Shown here piece after piece: positions 17,503 through 25,231 of a stretch of 64,000 bases of DNA. This stretch comes from Agromyces intestinalis. Its GTDB lineage: Bacteria > Actinomycetota > Actinomycetes > Actinomycetales > Microbacteriaceae. Both the position numbers and the translations under genes were made by a program. Under the pieces are notes generated by a model. That model did not search any database, was not told where the DNA came from, and saw only the letters and a program-made list of their open reading frames with translations. Position 1 is the first letter of the stretch, and each line of letters begins with the position of its first letter. Where the stretch lies: contig NZ_CP043505.1 in NCBI RefSeq assembly GCF_008365295.1, positions 1,736,001 to 1,800,000 on the forward strand. Reading direction: 5' to 3'.

Positions 17503-17991
17503 ATGTCACGACGAGGCATTGCACGATCGGCTTGGCCGCTCGTGGCATCCGTGGTCGTCCTGCCCCTGCTCGCCGGCTGCGCCGCGCCCGCCCAGCCGCC
17601 TGCGCAGACCGTGATGGTGACGGTGACGGCAACGCCGACGCCGACGCCGACGCCCGCGCCAGTCGAGACCACGCCGCCTCCCGTCGCAGAACCCGCACCC
17701 GAACCCGCGCCGGCTCCCGTGCCGAACGACCCCGCACCGGTCTACGAGCCCGGCCCGGCCTACGACAACGGGCCCGTACCCGGTGCGAACGGCCCGATCG
17801 AGACCGACGGCACCGGCATGCCGGTGTTGTACACCGTGGTCGAGGCCGACAGCTTCTTCGACATCGCACAACGGTTCGACCTGCCGCAGCAGCAACTGCT
17901 GCGCATGAACCCGCAGATCCACGACTTCGGCGAGACCGTGTACATCGGCGACAAGATCAACCTCGATTGGCAGCGGGTCGGGCTCGGGTGA
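17503..17991 (+). CDS. LysM-domain lipoprotein
   Basis: 162-aa exported lipoprotein. Signal peptide with lipobox LLAGC; a long Pro/Thr/Ala-rich linker (VTATPTPTPTPAPVE, EPAPEPAPAPVPND) that would span the cell wall; and a C-terminal LysM repeat (LYTVVEADSFFDIAQRFDLPQQQLLRMNP ... VYIGDKINL). LysM binds peptidoglycan glycans, so the protein probably sits between membrane and wall. GAAGGAGG precedes the ATG at 17503. Its stop overlaps the GTG start of the next gene (GTGA), so the two are translationally coupled. Confidence 0.88.
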   Translation: MSRRGIARSAWPLVASVVVLPLLAGCAAPAQPPAQTVMVTVTATPTPTPTPAPVETTPPPVAEPAPEPAPAPVPNDPAPVYEPGPAYDNGPVPGANGPIETDGTGMPVLYTVVEADSFFDIAQRFDLPQQQLLRMNPQIHDFGETVYIGDKINLDWQRVGLG

Positions 17992-18380
17992 ACGACGTCG
18001 TCGTCACGCTCGAACCGTGGGACCCGTGGCCGCTCGTGTACCCGGCGATCGCGATGGTGCTCGGGGCCGTGCTCGTCTTCGTCGGCGTGCTGCGCGAGGT
18101 GCGGTGGGCTCGCGACATCGGCATCGTGGCGCTCGTGGGCGGCGGGCTGGCGCTGATCGGGCTGCTGGCGTTCCTCAGCGGCACGTGGGATCAGGCGCAG
18201 CGCCGCGACGCCCTCGTCGAGCTCGGGTACGAGGACCCGACGTTCGCCGGCAGTACCGGTATCGTCGGCAGCACGACGCCCGGCGACGTCGAGTTCACCG
18301 CGACGCTCGACGGCGAATCGGTGACCGGCACGCTCGAGTGGCTCGGCGGCGATCGATGGGCCGTGGTCGAGTCGCAGTAG
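17988..18380 (+). CDS. two-TM membrane protein, tandem paralogue 1
   Basis: 130-aa protein starting at a GTG that overlaps the LysM gene stop. Two hydrophobic helices near the N terminus (YPAIAMVLGAVLVFVGVL; IGIVALVGGGLALIGLLAF) are followed by a roughly 65-aa soluble domain ending in GTLEWLGGDRWAVVESQ. The motif DALVELGYEDPTF and an N-terminal EPWDPWPL box recur in the next gene, which is the same length, so the pair arose by tandem duplication. No known family is recognised; the link to a wall-binding lipoprotein suggests an envelope role. Confidence 0.75.
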   Translation: MNDVVVTLEPWDPWPLVYPAIAMVLGAVLVFVGVLREVRWARDIGIVALVGGGLALIGLLAFLSGTWDQAQRRDALVELGYEDPTFAGSTGIVGSTTPGDVEFTATLDGESVTGTLEWLGGDRWAVVESQ

Positions 18381-18399
18381 CAGGCCGGAGGCGAGGGGC

Positions 18400-18792
18400 A
18401 TGGACGAGATCGTGACGCTCGCACCGTGGAGCCCGTGGCCGCTGGCGATCCCCATCGTGCTGCTCGTGGGCGCGATCGCGGTGTCGATCGTCGGCACGCG
18501 GCTGCGCATGAAGCCGATGCGCGAGGCGGGCTACGTGACGTTCATCGTCGCGGCATTCGGCGGCGTCGCGATCTGGTGGTCGCTGGCGAGCATGTGGGAC
18601 ACGGGTGAGCGCCAGGACGCGCTCGTCGAGCTCGGGTACGAGGGGCCGACGTTCAGCGCCGGCACCGACGTCGTCGACGGCGAGCTGCCGCCGATCGCCT
18701 GGCAGGCCGAGCGCGATGGCGAGCGGGTCCGCGGCGTGCTGCTGCACCAGGGCGGCGACCAGTGGATCGTGCGCGAGACGCGCCGCGGCTGA
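18400..18792 (+). CDS. two-TM membrane protein, tandem paralogue 2
   Basis: Also 130 aa. It shares with the preceding protein the opening APWSPWPL, two adjacent TM helices, RQDALVELGYEGPTF and a C-terminal GGDQWIVRETRRG. About 20 nt separate the genes; GGAGGCGAGGGG precedes the ATG. Divergence is substantial outside the shared blocks, so the duplication is not recent. Function unknown; probably in one operon with the LysM lipoprotein. Confidence 0.75.
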   Translation: MDEIVTLAPWSPWPLAIPIVLLVGAIAVSIVGTRLRMKPMREAGYVTFIVAAFGGVAIWWSLASMWDTGERQDALVELGYEGPTFSAGTDVVDGELPPIAWQAERDGERVRGVLLHQGGDQWIVRETRRG

Positions 18793-18863
18793 ACGCGCCG
18801 GCCCGATCCCGTCCAGAGCCGCCGCAGCCGCACCGCCCGCACCGCCCGCACCGCCCGCACCTT

Positions 18864-18957
18864 GCTTTTTTCAGGAGCCGCACCCCCGAATCGCGCGTTT
18901 GTCAGGAAGACACGCCGTGGGCGACGCGACCTGCCGCCCGAATCTCCTGAGAAACGC
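18864..18957. repeat. CAGG-box palindromic element, family A copy 2
   Basis: Box 1 GCTTTTTTCAGGAG (18864-18877), direct internal box 2 TTTGTCAGGAAG (18898-18909) and inverted box 3 CTCCTGAGAAACGC (18944-18957). Box 3 can pair with box 1 or box 2. It lies between convergent genes. Confidence 0.75.
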
Positions 18958-18974
18958 ACCCAAGGGGGGCACAC

Positions 18975-19050
18975 GGCGCGGGGTCAGGCGAACGGCGCGG
19001 GGTCAGGCGAACGGCGCGGGGTCAGGTGAACGGCGCGGGGTCAGGTGAAC
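18975..19050. repeat. four 19-nt tandem repeats running through the efeB stop codon
   Basis: Unit GGCGCGGGGTCAGGYGAAC occurs four times without gaps (18975, 18994, 19013, 19032). The last unit encodes the final residues and stop of efeB; the other three lie beyond the stop. Confidence 0.85.
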
Positions 19051-20453
19051 AGCGCCTGGCCGACGAACTCGCCCTCGGCGATGCCCCCGGGAACGGCGAA
19101 GATCGCCGACCCGACGTGCCTGAGGTACTCGTTCAGCCCGTCGGCGGCGAGCGAGCGCTGCACGTCGATGAACTGCTGCGGCGAGCGCTGGTACGAGAGG
19201 AAGAACAAGCCGGCGTCGAGGCGGCCCAGCGCATCGTTGCCGTCGACGAAGTTGTACCCGCGGCGCAGCATGCGCGTGCCGCCGTTCGCGCTCGGGTGCG
19301 CGAGCGCGACGTGCGCGGTCGGCGCGATGAGCGGTGCACCCGTCGGGCCTTCGGCCGAGAAGTCGGGCTCGGTGAACTCGGTGCCGCCCGACAGCGGTGC
19401 GCCCGCACCCTTCGACCGGCCGACGAGTTGCTCCTGCTCGCCGAGCTGCACGCGATCCCAGTTCTCGATGATCATGCGGATGCGCCGCGCCACCAGGTAG
19501 GAGCCCCCGGCCAGCCAGGCCGGTTCATCGGATGCCGCGACCCAGACGTGCTCGTCGACGGCGGCCTGCTCTTCGGACTTCACGTTCGCAGTGCCGTCCT
19601 TGAAGCCGAACAGGTTGCGCGGCGTCGCCTGCGCGGTCGACGTCGACGAGGTGCGTCCGAATCCGAGCTGCGACCAGCGCAGCGTCGCGCGCCCGAACGC
19701 GATGCGGCTCAGGTTGCGGATCGCGTGCACCGCGACCTGCGGGTCGTCGGCGCAGGCCTGGATGCAGAGGTCGCCGCCGGTCAGTTCGGGCACGAGCGCA
19801 TCGCCCTGGAAGCGCGGCAGCGGCTCCAGCAGCGGCGGGCGTCGGGCGGCGAGCCCGAACCGGTCGGATGCCCCGTCGCCGGCGCCGAACAGCCCCGACC
19901 CGAACCCGAACGTGATCGTGAGCCCGCTCGCGGGCAAACCCTGCGCCTCGCCGGTGTCGGCGGGCGGCGCGTAGTCGCTGCCGCCGACCGCGCCGCCCTC
20001 CTCGACCTCGAGGCCCTGCGTGAGGCGTGCGGCCGCGTTCGTCCAGTCGGTCAACAGGCCGATGAGCCCGTCGCGGTCGAGCGAGGCATCCGTGTCGAAT
20101 GCGGCGAAATGCAGGCGGTCCTGCGCGGGCGTGGTGATGCCCGCCTGGTGCGCGCCGTGGAAGGCGTACGCGCGCGACGGGTCGGGCGCGCCGGCCGCGC
20201 TCGCGTTCGCGAGGGCGGTCGCGACGGATGCTCCGCCGGCGGCGCCGACCGCGGCACCCGCCGCGCCGGCACCGAAGAGCCCGAGCAACTGGCGGCGGCT
20301 GACGCCGCCCCCCTCCACCCCGTCCCCATCCCCACCCACGTCCCCATCCCCACCCCCGTCCCCACCCCGTCGAGTGTTTCCGTTCGCGCCGGCCGTTTCC
20401 GTTCCATCGGAAACGCCCTGTGCAAACGGAAACACTCGGCGAGAGGAACGCAT
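19041..20453 (-). CDS. efeB: EfeB: Tat-exported DyP-type heme peroxidase of the EfeUOB system
   Basis: 470-aa frame; a twin-arginine signal SRRQLLGLFGAGAAGAAVGAAGG precedes a DyP peroxidase domain with the heme-region motif NLFGFKDGTAN (the GxxDG signature). EfeB works outside the membrane, oxidising ferrous iron or extracting iron from heme for the EfeU permease. The ATG at 20453 lies 1 nt after the efeO stop (TGACATG), so coupling supports it, but the first 45 residues translate a 68-bp palindromic element and a GDGGGDGDVGGDGDG run. A GTG at 20318 (residue 46) would give a compact Tat signal and is the main alternative. The 3' end is a 19-nt tandem repeat. Confidence 0.9.
   Translation of the reverse strand: MRSSRRVFPFAQGVSDGTETAGANGNTRRGGDGGGDGDVGGDGDGVEGGGVSRRQLLGLFGAGAAGAAVGAAGGASVATALANASAAGAPDPSRAYAFHGAHQAGITTPAQDRLHFAAFDTDASLDRDGLIGLLTDWTNAAARLTQGLEVEEGGAVGGSDYAPPADTGEAQGLPASGLTITFGFGSGLFGAGDGASDRFGLAARRPPLLEPLPRFQGDALVPELTGGDLCIQACADDPQVAVHAIRNLSRIAFGRATLRWSQLGFGRTSSTSTAQATPRNLFGFKDGTANVKSEEQAAVDEHVWVAASDEPAWLAGGSYLVARRIRMIIENWDRVQLGEQEQLVGRSKGAGAPLSGGTEFTEPDFSAEGPTGAPLIAPTAHVALAHPSANGGTRMLRRGYNFVDGNDALGRLDAGLFFLSYQRSPQQFIDVQRSLAADGLNEYLRHVGSAIFAVPGGIAEGEFVGQALFT
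20371..20438. repeat. 68-bp nested palindromic element, family C copy 2, inside the efeB frame
   Basis: Outer arms CGAGTGTTTCCGTT (20371-20384) and AACGGAAACACTCG (20425-20438); inner GTTTCCGTTC (20395-20404) and GGAAACG (20409-20415). Length and offsets are identical to the copy at 5118. Confidence 0.88.
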
Positions 20454-20454
20454 G

Positions 20455-21666
20455 TCAGACGCCGAGCACGGTCGCGGTCAGCTGCGAGAGCGGTTCGGCG
20501 AGCGCATTGACCGCGTTCGAGAGCGACTTCTTGTCGGCGTCGGTGAGGGTCGCGTAGTCGACGAACCCGGCGTCGATCGAGCCGTACTCGGCGAGCGCGG
20601 CCTCGAGCGCCGCGAACTCGTCCTCGATCGAGGCGACGAGCGCCTCGCCGTCTGCCCCCTTCGACTCGGCGAGCGCCTGCACCGCACCGAACGCGACGCC
20701 CGCGCCCTGCACATTCGCGGCGAAGTCGGTGAGGTCGGTGCCGCTCCACCAGTCCTCTTCGCCGGTGATCTTGCCGCTCGCGACCTCGTCGAGCAGGCCG
20801 ATCGCGCCGTTCGAGATGTCGGCGAGCGAGACCGTGAACGACGGGTCGGTGACGAGATCGTGCAGCTCCGTGACATCCGCCACCAAACCGTCGGCGAAGG
20901 CCTGTCGCTGCTCGGGGGTCGACGGCGTCCAGTCGGCGAGCGCGTCCTGGCCATCGGAGTTGAGGTCGCCGGGCTGCGGCGCCCAGAGGTCCTTCTCGAT
21001 GCGGTGGAAGCCGGTCCAGTCGAGACCCTCGGCGACGGCGTCGACCTCGCGGTAGTCGATCTTCGGGTCGAGGTCGCCGAACGCCTCGGCGGTCGGCTCG
21101 ATGCGCTCGTACGACACCCGGGTGGTCGCGAACAGCGACCGCGCGGTCTCGTCATCGCCCGACGCGTAGGCCGCGGCGAACTCTTCGACCTGCGGCAACA
21201 GCTCGCTCACCTGCGACCGCACGTAGGCGAGGTACTCGGTCACGGCCTGGTCGGCGAGCTCCTGCTCGTCGGCCGACACGGCGGATGCCTCGCCGGTGAC
21301 GGTGAACTCGGCGAGGCCGACCGGCGCCCCGACCTGCTGGAACTTGCACGCCGTGTAGTACGTACCCGGCTCGAGCTGCGCCGTGAAGTCCACGGTCTGC
21401 CCGGGCGTCACGTTCTCCTTCTCGCCGACGATGCGGAGCTGGTCGTCGGCGAGGATCTCGAACTCGTTCACGTCGGTGCCCTTGTTCGCGAGCGAGAACG
21501 TGACGGCACCGGCCGTCGCGGTCGGCGTGGCGACGGCGCATCCGTCGTCGGTGATGTCGACCGTGATCGCCTCGGCGAGATCGCTCTTGGCGACGCAGCC
21601 GGTCAGCATGAGGGCGAGTGCGGCCGCGGCCGCGCCGGAGGCCACGAGGGTGCGGCGTGGGGTCAT
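20455..21666 (-). CDS. efeO: EfeO: extracytoplasmic iron-binding lipoprotein (cupredoxin + imelysin/M75)
   Basis: 403-aa lipoprotein. Signal peptide with lipobox LTGC (Cys24), an N-terminal cupredoxin-like domain (about 35-125, NKGTDVNEFEILADDQLRIVGE, YYTACKF), then an M75/imelysin helical domain whose HxxE metal motif is HRIE at 221-224. EfeO binds iron outside the membrane and delivers it to EfeU. The ATG at 21666 overlaps the efeU stop (ATGA), and efeB follows 1 nt after the stop, so the three genes form one operon in the order U-O-B. Confidence 0.94.
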   Translation of the reverse strand: MTPRRTLVASGAAAAALALMLTGCVAKSDLAEAITVDITDDGCAVATPTATAGAVTFSLANKGTDVNEFEILADDQLRIVGEKENVTPGQTVDFTAQLEPGTYYTACKFQQVGAPVGLAEFTVTGEASAVSADEQELADQAVTEYLAYVRSQVSELLPQVEEFAAAYASGDDETARSLFATTRVSYERIEPTAEAFGDLDPKIDYREVDAVAEGLDWTGFHRIEKDLWAPQPGDLNSDGQDALADWTPSTPEQRQAFADGLVADVTELHDLVTDPSFTVSLADISNGAIGLLDEVASGKITGEEDWWSGTDLTDFAANVQGAGVAFGAVQALAESKGADGEALVASIEDEFAALEAALAEYGSIDAGFVDYATLTDADKKSLSNAVNALAEPLSQLTATVLGV

Positions 21667-22577
21667 TGAGTGCTCCTGATCTCGGTGGTGGAGGGTGCGA
21701 CGACGGCGGCCGGTGCGGCTGCGGCCGCCGGCGCGACCGAGGCCGGTCGAGTGGCGGCCGCGACGGCGGAACGGTTGCGGCGCTGCAGCATCCAGAGGTA
21801 GAGCGAGAGCGTGATCGCGACGTACGCGACCCAGCCGATGACCTGGGCCCAGGTGGGCTCGGGCGTGAAGTTGAAGATGCCGCCGAGCACGGTGTCGAGC
21901 ACGCTTCCCGGCTGCACGATGCCGGTCAGGCTCCAGGCGGGTGCGCCCCAGCCGGGGATGACGGATGCCTCCTGCAGGTCGCCGATGCCGTAGGCGAGCA
22001 CGCCCGCGGCGACGACGATGAGGAACACTCCGGTCCACGTGAAGAACACCGACAGGTTGAACTTCACGAGTCCCTTCGAGAGGCCCCACGAGATCCCGAT
22101 CGCGGTGGCGATGCCGAGCACCGCACCGAGCGTGGCCAGCATCGGCTCGCTGCCTCCGGCGACGTTGGCCCACACGAAGAGTGCCGTCTCGACGCCCTCG
22201 CGGCCGACGCTCAGCGCCCCGAGCAGCACGATCGCGAACCGGGAACGATCGACCGCGGCATCCACCTGGCCTCGCAGCTCACGCGACAGGCTCGAGCCGT
22301 GGTTGCCCATCCAGAAGATCATCCAGGTGACCATCGCGACCGCGATGATCGAGAGCACGCCGCCGAGGATCTCCTGCGCCTGGAACGTGAGCGCGTACGG
22401 GCCCCACGTCAGGAGTGCGCCGACACCGAGCGAGACGGCGATCGCCAAGCCGACGCCCACCCACAGTCGGCCGAGCAGGTCGCGCCGGCCGAGTTTGCCG
22501 AGGTAGGCGACGAGGATGCCGACGATGAGGCCGGCTTCGAGGCCTTCGCGGAGGCCGATCAGGTAGGTGGCGAGCAC
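21663..22577 (-). CDS. efeU: EfeU: high-affinity iron permease (FTR1 family)
   Basis: 304-aa polytopic membrane protein of the oxidase-dependent iron transporter family. Both iron-pathway REGxE motifs are present: LREGLEAGLIVG in TM1 and VGREGVETALFVWAN in TM4. About seven TM helices, then an Ala/Val-rich cytoplasmic tail. The start is a GTG at 22577. It heads the efeUOB operon and has a near-consensus iron box 29-47 nt upstream, so it should be repressed by a DtxR/IdeR-type regulator when iron is plentiful. Confidence 0.93.
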   Translation of the reverse strand: MLATYLIGLREGLEAGLIVGILVAYLGKLGRRDLLGRLWVGVGLAIAVSLGVGALLTWGPYALTFQAQEILGGVLSIIAVAMVTWMIFWMGNHGSSLSRELRGQVDAAVDRSRFAIVLLGALSVGREGVETALFVWANVAGGSEPMLATLGAVLGIATAIGISWGLSKGLVKFNLSVFFTWTGVFLIVVAAGVLAYGIGDLQEASVIPGWGAPAWSLTGIVQPGSVLDTVLGGIFNFTPEPTWAQVIGWVAYVAITLSLYLWMLQRRNRSAVAAATRPASVAPAAAAAPAAVVAPSTTEIRSTQ

Positions 22578-22605
22578 GGATGTCCCAGGAGAAAGTGGTT
22601 GGGGC

Positions 22606-22624
22606 TTAGCGAAGGCTTACCTTA
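22606..22624 (-). promoter_or_regulatory. DtxR/IdeR-type iron box upstream of efeUOB
   Basis: TTAGCGAAGGCTTACCTTA matches 17 of 19 positions of the known degenerate consensus TWAGGTWAGSCTWACCTWA. Confidence 0.8.
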
Positions 22625-22669
22625 CTCCTGCCCATTGCTCGCGCAAACACGCCCCCTCCTGCTCGCTCA

Positions 22670-22760
22670 CTTTTTTCAGGATGCGCGGCCCCGAATCGCA
22701 CCGTTCTCAGGGGCACACGCCGCCAGATCGGCGTTTCGGGCCCGATTCGCCTGAGAAAAG
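22670..22760. repeat. CAGG-box palindromic element, family A copy 3
   Basis: Box 1 CTTTTTTCAGG (22670-22680), box 2 TTCTCAGG (22704-22711), inverted box 3 CCTGAGAAAAG (22750-22760). Unlike the other copies it lies between divergent genes, just before the ptrB promoter. Confidence 0.75.
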
Positions 22761-22780
22761 CAACAGAGGTGGGGAGCGCG

Positions 22781-22786
22781 TAGCGT
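22781..22786 (+). promoter_or_regulatory. -10 element of a leaderless promoter for ptrB
   Basis: TAGCGT (TANNNT) ends 6 nt before the ATG at 22793, the spacing typical of leaderless actinobacterial mRNAs. Confidence 0.5.
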
Positions 22787-22792
22787 GGGGGA

Positions 22793-24940
22793 ATGCACAC
22801 CGCGCCCGTGCCGAAGAAGGTCCCAGTCACCCGCGAGCACCACGGCGACACCGTCGTCGACGAGTACGAGTGGCTGCGCGAGAAGGACGACCCCGAGGTG
22901 CAGGCCCACCTGCACGCCGAGAACGCGTACACGATGGCGCGCACCGAGCACCTCGGGGTGCTGCGCGAGCAGGTGTTCGACGAGATCAAGCGGCGCACGA
23001 AGGAGACCGACCTCTCGGTGCCGACCCGCGAGGGCGACTGGTGGTACTACACGCGCACGGTCGAGGGGCAGCAGTACGGCATCCACTGCCGGGTGCCGGT
23101 GAGCGGGACCGGTGACTGGGAGCCGCCGGACACGGATGTCTCGGGCGCGCCGCTGCCCGGCGAGCAGGTGCTGCTCGACGACAACGTCGAGGCCGAGGGG
23201 CACGACTTCTACGCCCTCGGCAGTTTCGACGTGTCGGCCGACGGGTCGACGCTGCTGTACGGCATCGACGTCGAGGGCGACGAGCGGTACACGATCCGGC
23301 TGCGCTCGATCGACGGGTCGGGGCGGGAGTACGTCGACGAGATCCCCGGCACCGCGGGCGGCGCGATCTTCGACCCGAGCGGGCGGTACGTCTTCTACGC
23401 GACCGTCGACGAGTCGTGGCGGCCCGACACGATCCATCGTCACGAGGTCGGCACCGAGACATCCGCCGATGTCGTGGTCTTCCACGAGCCCGACGAGCGA
23501 TTCTGGCTCGGCGTCGGACTCACCCGGTCGCGCAAGTACCTCGTCATCGAGGCCGGCTCGAACATCACGAGCGAGACGCGGCTGCTCGAGGCATCCGATC
23601 CGACCGGTGCGTTCTCGGTCGTCTGGCCGCGCAAGGAGGGCGTCGAGTACGACGTCGAGCATGTCGTCGCGGGTGGGCGCGACCGCCTGCTGATCACCCA
23701 CAACGACGGCGCCGTGAACTTCGAGCTGGTGTCGGTCGCGGCCGACGACCCGCAGGGGCCCAGACGGATGCTCCTCCCCCACGATCCCGCGGTCAGGATC
23801 GAGGGCGTCGACGCGTTCCGCGACTTCGTCGCCCTCGAGTATCGGCGCGACGGGCTGCCGCGGGTCGCGCTCGCCAAGGTGCCCCCGCAGGGGCTTCCAG
23901 CGGATGCCACGCCCGACGACACCCTGCACGAACTGGCGTTCGACGAGGAACTCTTCGCCGTCGGCGTGGGCGCCAACCCCGATTGGCAGCAGCCGACCCT
24001 GCGAATCGGGTACACGAGCTTCGCCACCCCGTCGACCGTGATCGACATCGTCGTGGCGACCGGTGAGCGCATCGTGCGCAAGCAGCAGCCGGTGCTCGGC
24101 AACTACGACCCGAGCAGGTACACGCAGCGGCGCGAGTGGGCGGTCGCGCCCGACGGCACGCGCGTGCCGATCTCGCTCGTGTACCGCACCGACCTCGTCG
24201 TGCCGGGCACGCCCGCGCCGACCCTGCTGTACGGGTACGGGTCGTACGAGTACTCGATCGACCCGTCGTTCTCGATCCCGCGGCTCTCGCTGCTCGACCG
24301 CGGCGTGGTCTACGCCGTCGCGCACGTGCGGGGCGGCGGCGAACTCGGCCGGCACTGGTACGAAGACGGCAAGAAGCTGCGCAAGAAGCACACGTTCACC
24401 GACTTCATCGCGTGCGCCGAGCGGCTCATCGAACTCGACGTGTCGGCACCCGACCGACTGGTCGCCCAGGGCGGCTCGGCCGGGGGGCTGCTCATGGGCG
24501 CGGTCGCGAACCTCGCGCCTCGGCTCTTCTCAGGAGTCCTCGCCGAGGTGCCGTTCGTCGACCCGCTCACCTCGATCCTCGACCCCGATCTGCCGCTCAC
24601 CGTCATCGAGTGGGACGAGTGGGGAAACCCGCTCGACGATGCCGAGGTCTACTCGTACATGAAGAGCTACTCGCCGTACGAGAACGTGCACACCGCCGAT
24701 GCCGGCAGCCACTACCCGCCCATCCTCGCCATCACGTCGCTGAACGACACCCGCGTGCTCTACGTCGAGCCGGCGAAGTGGGTCGCGCGGCTGCGCGAGG
24801 GTGGCGCCGACGCGCTGCTCAAGATCGAGATGGCCGCGGGGCACGGCGGTGTCTCGGGGCGATACGCCGCGTGGCGCGAACGTGCGTTCGCGCTGGCGTG
24901 GGTGATCGACCGTGCGGGGGCGCACCCGAGCGGGGAGTAG
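22793..24940 (+). CDS. ptrB: oligopeptidase B (protease II), prolyl oligopeptidase family S9A
   Basis: 715-aa cytoplasmic serine peptidase. N-terminal seven-bladed propeller (about 70-420; WWYYTRTVEGQQYGIHCR is diagnostic) and a C-terminal alpha/beta-hydrolase domain with nucleophile GGSAGGLLMG, acid in TSLNDTRV and the His in AAGHGGVSGRY. Protease II cleaves short peptides after Arg or Lys; the acidic residues around the active site fit that specificity. Length is close to the family norm (about 690). A leaderless promoter is likely. Confidence 0.93.
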   Translation: MHTAPVPKKVPVTREHHGDTVVDEYEWLREKDDPEVQAHLHAENAYTMARTEHLGVLREQVFDEIKRRTKETDLSVPTREGDWWYYTRTVEGQQYGIHCRVPVSGTGDWEPPDTDVSGAPLPGEQVLLDDNVEAEGHDFYALGSFDVSADGSTLLYGIDVEGDERYTIRLRSIDGSGREYVDEIPGTAGGAIFDPSGRYVFYATVDESWRPDTIHRHEVGTETSADVVVFHEPDERFWLGVGLTRSRKYLVIEAGSNITSETRLLEASDPTGAFSVVWPRKEGVEYDVEHVVAGGRDRLLITHNDGAVNFELVSVAADDPQGPRRMLLPHDPAVRIEGVDAFRDFVALEYRRDGLPRVALAKVPPQGLPADATPDDTLHELAFDEELFAVGVGANPDWQQPTLRIGYTSFATPSTVIDIVVATGERIVRKQQPVLGNYDPSRYTQRREWAVAPDGTRVPISLVYRTDLVVPGTPAPTLLYGYGSYEYSIDPSFSIPRLSLLDRGVVYAVAHVRGGGELGRHWYEDGKKLRKKHTFTDFIACAERLIELDVSAPDRLVAQGGSAGGLLMGAVANLAPRLFSGVLAEVPFVDPLTSILDPDLPLTVIEWDEWGNPLDDAEVYSYMKSYSPYENVHTADAGSHYPPILAITSLNDTRVLYVEPAKWVARLREGGADALLKIEMAAGHGGVSGRYAAWRERAFALAWVIDRAGAHPSGE

Positions 24941-24954
24941 GCGGGGCGCCGCGC

Positions 24955-25078
24955 CGACGACCCCCGGCCCTCGTCCCCTGTCCCCTGTCCCCCGTCCCCT
25001 GTCCCCGTCTCCCCGCCTTCGTCCCCCGGCCCGCGTCCCCCGTCCCCCGTCCCCTGTCCCCCGCCCCCGTCGGCGGGG
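24955..25078. repeat. pyrimidine-rich GTCCCCTGTCCCC tandem repeats
   Basis: About 120 bp of imperfect GTCCCC(T/C) units between ptrB and iolC on the plus strand (G-rich on the minus strand, so potentially G-quadruplex forming). No gene is seen in this 290-bp spacer beyond the iolC promoter region. Confidence 0.8.
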
Positions 25079-25168
25079 TCGCGTGTGGTCGCCCGGAGCG
25101 AGAGCGAGCGGCAACGAGCGTCCCCGGGGCTGTGGGTGGGTGAGAATGTGCGGAAGACCCGGGATAGT

Positions 25169-25191
25169 TTGTAAGGACATTCTGTGTAAAC
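25169..25191 (+). promoter_or_regulatory. candidate operator upstream of iolC
   Basis: TTGTAAGGACATTCTG followed by TGTAAAC. On the minus strand TGTCCTTACA differs at one position from the IolR motif recalled from Corynebacterium glutamicum (KGWCHTRACA). GGACATTCTG (25175-25184) is repeated exactly upstream of the GntR gene (37654-37663, inverted). Confidence 0.5.
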
Positions 25192-25231
25192 TGGCACCCA
25201 CGCGACGAGACGAGGGAGTGCACGTCGACGT

